From the IMG/VR virus record IMGVR_UViG_3300025769_000114, positions 1 through 59,971 of that record: a DNA stretch of 59,971 nucleotides; one strand, 5' to 3'. Shown here piece by piece: positions 59,101-59,971 of the stretch (position 1 is its first letter; each line of letters begins with the position of its first letter). The notes beneath the pieces were generated by a model. That model was not told the DNA's origin. It searched no databases and saw only the letters and a program-made list of their open reading frames with translations. The position numbers and the translations under genes are program-made. The stretch comes from a virus.

Positions 59101-59609
59101 TTGCTGGTGGGTCATCAGATGCAGTGACGCCAGTAATGATGATTTCTGATGCAGATGGGTCAGTAGAAGGAAACTCTACGATATTGGAGTGTCTGTTTTC
59201 TGGCGACAACACCTTCAGTTCAGCGATGTATGTCAAGTTTACTGACTCTGGAGGCACTCAGGGTTCTATTTCTGGTACAGGTGATGGAACGGTTACTTAC
59301 AACACATCCTCAGATGAACGTCTCAAGCAGAGCATCCAAGACACTGATTCTAAGTGGGATCTAGTCAAGTCTTTGCAGGTCAGAGATTACGAGTGGAAAA
59401 AGTCTGGCAAACAAGAAACAGGCTTTATCGCACAAGAATTACATGACAAATGGGCGCAGCCAGTCAAGGTTGGTGGAGAAGATGTAGAAGTAGATCCTTG
59501 GTCTGTTGATTATGGGAAGCTCACGCCTATCCTTACAAAAGCCTTGCAAGAAGCGATGGAAAAAATAGAACATCTGGAATCTGAAATAGCAAAACTCAAA
59601 GGAGAATAG
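56172..59609 (+). CDS. Tail fibre protein, allele B, complete (1145 aa), S74 chaperone
   Basis: The N-terminal about 110 residues (YVNDLRLKEIATGDEAGTWG, then NTNLELIAEAFSF) form the virion-anchor domain, shared with allele A. The shaft is repetitive beta with three DFRVE..GNANML.VDAG units. The C-terminus has NTSSDERLKQSIQD, GFIAQELHDKW, YGKLTPILTKALQEAM and a final coiled coil, the Peptidase_S74 chaperone with its likely self-cleavage Ser in the SSDERLK segment. It determines host binding. Confidence 0.88.
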   Translation: MATYVNDLRLKEIATGDEAGTWGTSTNTNLELIAEAFSFGTEAITTNADTHTTTIADGSTDPGRSLFLKYTGTLDSACTITIGPNTVSKLWLIENATSGSQNIIIKQGSGATVTVPNGQTKAIYSDGAGSGGAMVDAFTGLSVPSLFVSGDLDVDGTTNLDVVDIDGAVDMASTLQVTGNLTLGADVIASDFDVDASGDINLDAGGGDWRLKDDGTTIATISNVSGDLQFLLGQDQDYKFQIDDSGTGQATALLLDGSESGAATFNSSVTIPTIAYVGTSIVHQGDANTSLDFGTDTQTFYAGGTRTLDLASGSVVINEGGADADFRVEAVGNANMLVVDAGSAHVNIGTATDYDAVLNVLSTDNGKTLSLVSTDTDANAGPVLALTRQSSSSAADGDVLGRVDFEGLNDANQQVAYGRMQTFIRDASDGTEDGTVQINHIIAGTERVALELDNDEYVFNNAGIDIDFRVESTGNANMLYVDAGSNFVGINTSSPNAPLHVQMSHTSTTVADASSNMTLNLANSGVGNGVYNAIKFSGNQQDMYLMSFNNSTQADRRLGFFVGSTAGDAATDERLSINGNGSVGIGTTDGDVTNDGTAARTYVGIIGTANRGRLNIGTTASNGADAGTLAFTNGTNSLVELVVDTHSGVQNAGDFTLDVTGDITFDADGGDFNFKDGGTTLLSLSNAGSNNVQFLTGISDGDLLFKGVDGGSVVTALTLDMSDGGTAIFGSWQKMADNNRIVFGAGSDLSIYSDGTDGKVLVSGNLDFDVSGNIKLDADDAGEIRFLDGGTQYATIKKDGNSALFQSIVADGDFLIQGIDGSSFVTAASFDMSEGGAATFRGNMTMNGIAGTSPILKLVNNDTEDVNTGRESSVRFSGFRSGGEAVDNAQISGNHTSSADDDKGGLFFYTNSGSGLGERMRITDSEIIINEDHNDQNFRVESDGNSTMLFVDGGDNRVGIGTSTFTAVSSTCNAMHVAGGSSDAVTPVMMISDADGSVEGNSTILECLFSGDNTFSSAMYVKFTDSGGTQGSISGTGDGTVTYNTSSDERLKQSIQDTDSKWDLVKSLQVRDYEWKKSGKQETGFIAQELHDKWAQPVKVGGEDVEVDPWSVDYGKLTPILTKALQEAMEKIEHLESEIAKLKGE

Positions 59610-59610
59610 C

Positions 59611-59955
59611 ATGGCTATTAACACAACTTGGTCGGTCAGTAACATGACCCATGTAGACGCTGATGGTGGCGTCATTCTGGCTTACTGGAGCCTAGTCGCT
59701 GTGAGCGATGGCGAAGGTGGCGAAACTGCAACAGAAGGCGGTAAGGCTCGCTTCACCTACGATGCGTCGAGCAGCGATTACATTGCTTATGACGATCTTA
59801 CTGAAGCTGATGTGCTTGGCTGGATCTGGGAAGCCAACAAAGAAGGCGACGAAACTGCTGCTGAGTACAAGGCTCGCATTGAAGCGGAGCGTACTGCAAA
59901 GGTTCAAGCGCAGATTGATCGTAAAGCAACTCAAGCAACTGGAGTACCGTGGTAA
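59611..59955 (+). CDS. Small fibre-companion protein, copy B (114 aa)
   Basis: Very close copy of 2899-3243: same length, same start context, with differences mainly in the N-terminal half (for example VSNMTHVDADGGVILAYWSL), and an identical DNA end from 59896 on. It pairs with fibre allele B. Function unknown. Confidence 0.75.
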   Translation: MAINTTWSVSNMTHVDADGGVILAYWSLVAVSDGEGGETATEGGKARFTYDASSSDYIAYDDLTEADVLGWIWEANKEGDETAAEYKARIEAERTAKVQAQIDRKATQATGVPW

Positions 59956-59971
59956 TGAGTGAAGAACAAAA
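59955..59971 (+). CDS. Start of the small coiled-coil gene, cut by window end
   Basis: The last 17 bases repeat the first bases of the gene at 3243 (ATGAGTGAAGAACAAAA) after the same TAATG junction. This indicates that the sequence re-enters the region at 3.2 kb. Confidence 0.6.

Noticed and set aside
1-59971. Direct terminal repeat or complete circular contig
   Set aside because: First and last bases do not match each other; the start matches 56299 and the end matches 3184, so the redundancy is internal and allele-like.
1-59971. CRISPR arrays, insertion sequences, integrase, reverse transcriptase (DGR)
   Set aside because: None of the diagnostic repeats or protein motifs was found; fibre variation therefore is not explained by a retroelement in this window.

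Overview
The window is almost a whole genome of a tailed, podovirus-like, strictly lytic-looking bacteriophage. The style is that of marine, uncultured phages: long runs of short head and tail genes joined by ATGA/TAATG overlaps, a P22-like portal, no tail-sheath or tape-measure genes, very large internal (ejection) proteins and S74-chaperoned tail fibres. No integrase, CI-like repressor, RNA polymerase, DNA polymerase, tRNA, CRISPR array or insertion sequence was found. The host is unknown, probably a Gram-negative bacterium.

Layout. 1-6.2 kb (+): the 3' part of one tail-fibre gene (allele A), a small companion gene, then a lysis cassette of small membrane proteins, a 3-TM holin and a GH24 endolysin. 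6.2-26.2 kb (+): virion proteins, including a tail/neck protein, a GNAT-like protein, two repeat-rich internal proteins, one with a muramidase-like domain, and a 3011-residue polyvalent protein. 26.2-31.1 kb (-): recombination operon with a PD-(D/E)XK nuclease, NinB-like protein, SSB-like protein, Sak/DUF1071 annealase and Cas4-like exonuclease, and a tandem pseudoknot RNA in its leader-like gap. 31.1-34.0 kb (+): RusA resolvase, operator array, primase-helicase. 34.3-40.9 kb (-): accessory operon with a MoxR-like AAA+ / helical protein / VWA-metallopeptidase triad, many tiny proteins and two hammerhead ribozymes in intergenic joints. 41.3-59.6 kb (+): terminase small subunit, a second operator array with promoter, terminase large subunit, portal, GroES-like co-chaperonin, scaffold, major capsid protein, connectors, small basic proteins, tail fibre allele B.

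Ends. The first 127 bases equal 56299-56425, and the last 76 bases equal 3184-3259. The simplest reading is a circular map of about 56.3-56.7 kb, walked slightly more than once, with two different tail-fibre alleles at the two ends. A real tandem duplication is the alternative.

How it works together. DNA replication probably uses host polymerase, primed by the phage primase-helicase and supported by annealing/exonuclease recombination. The same TAGG-N6-CCTA operators sit in front of the primase-helicase and the terminase/late operon, so one regulator may link early and late expression. The most striking content is the minus-strand operon at 39.09-39.69 kb, where two complete type I hammerhead ribozymes lie at gene joints, with upstream stop codons in or beside the ribozyme core. 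This looks like ribozyme processing of a polycistronic phage mRNA, possibly gated by translation.
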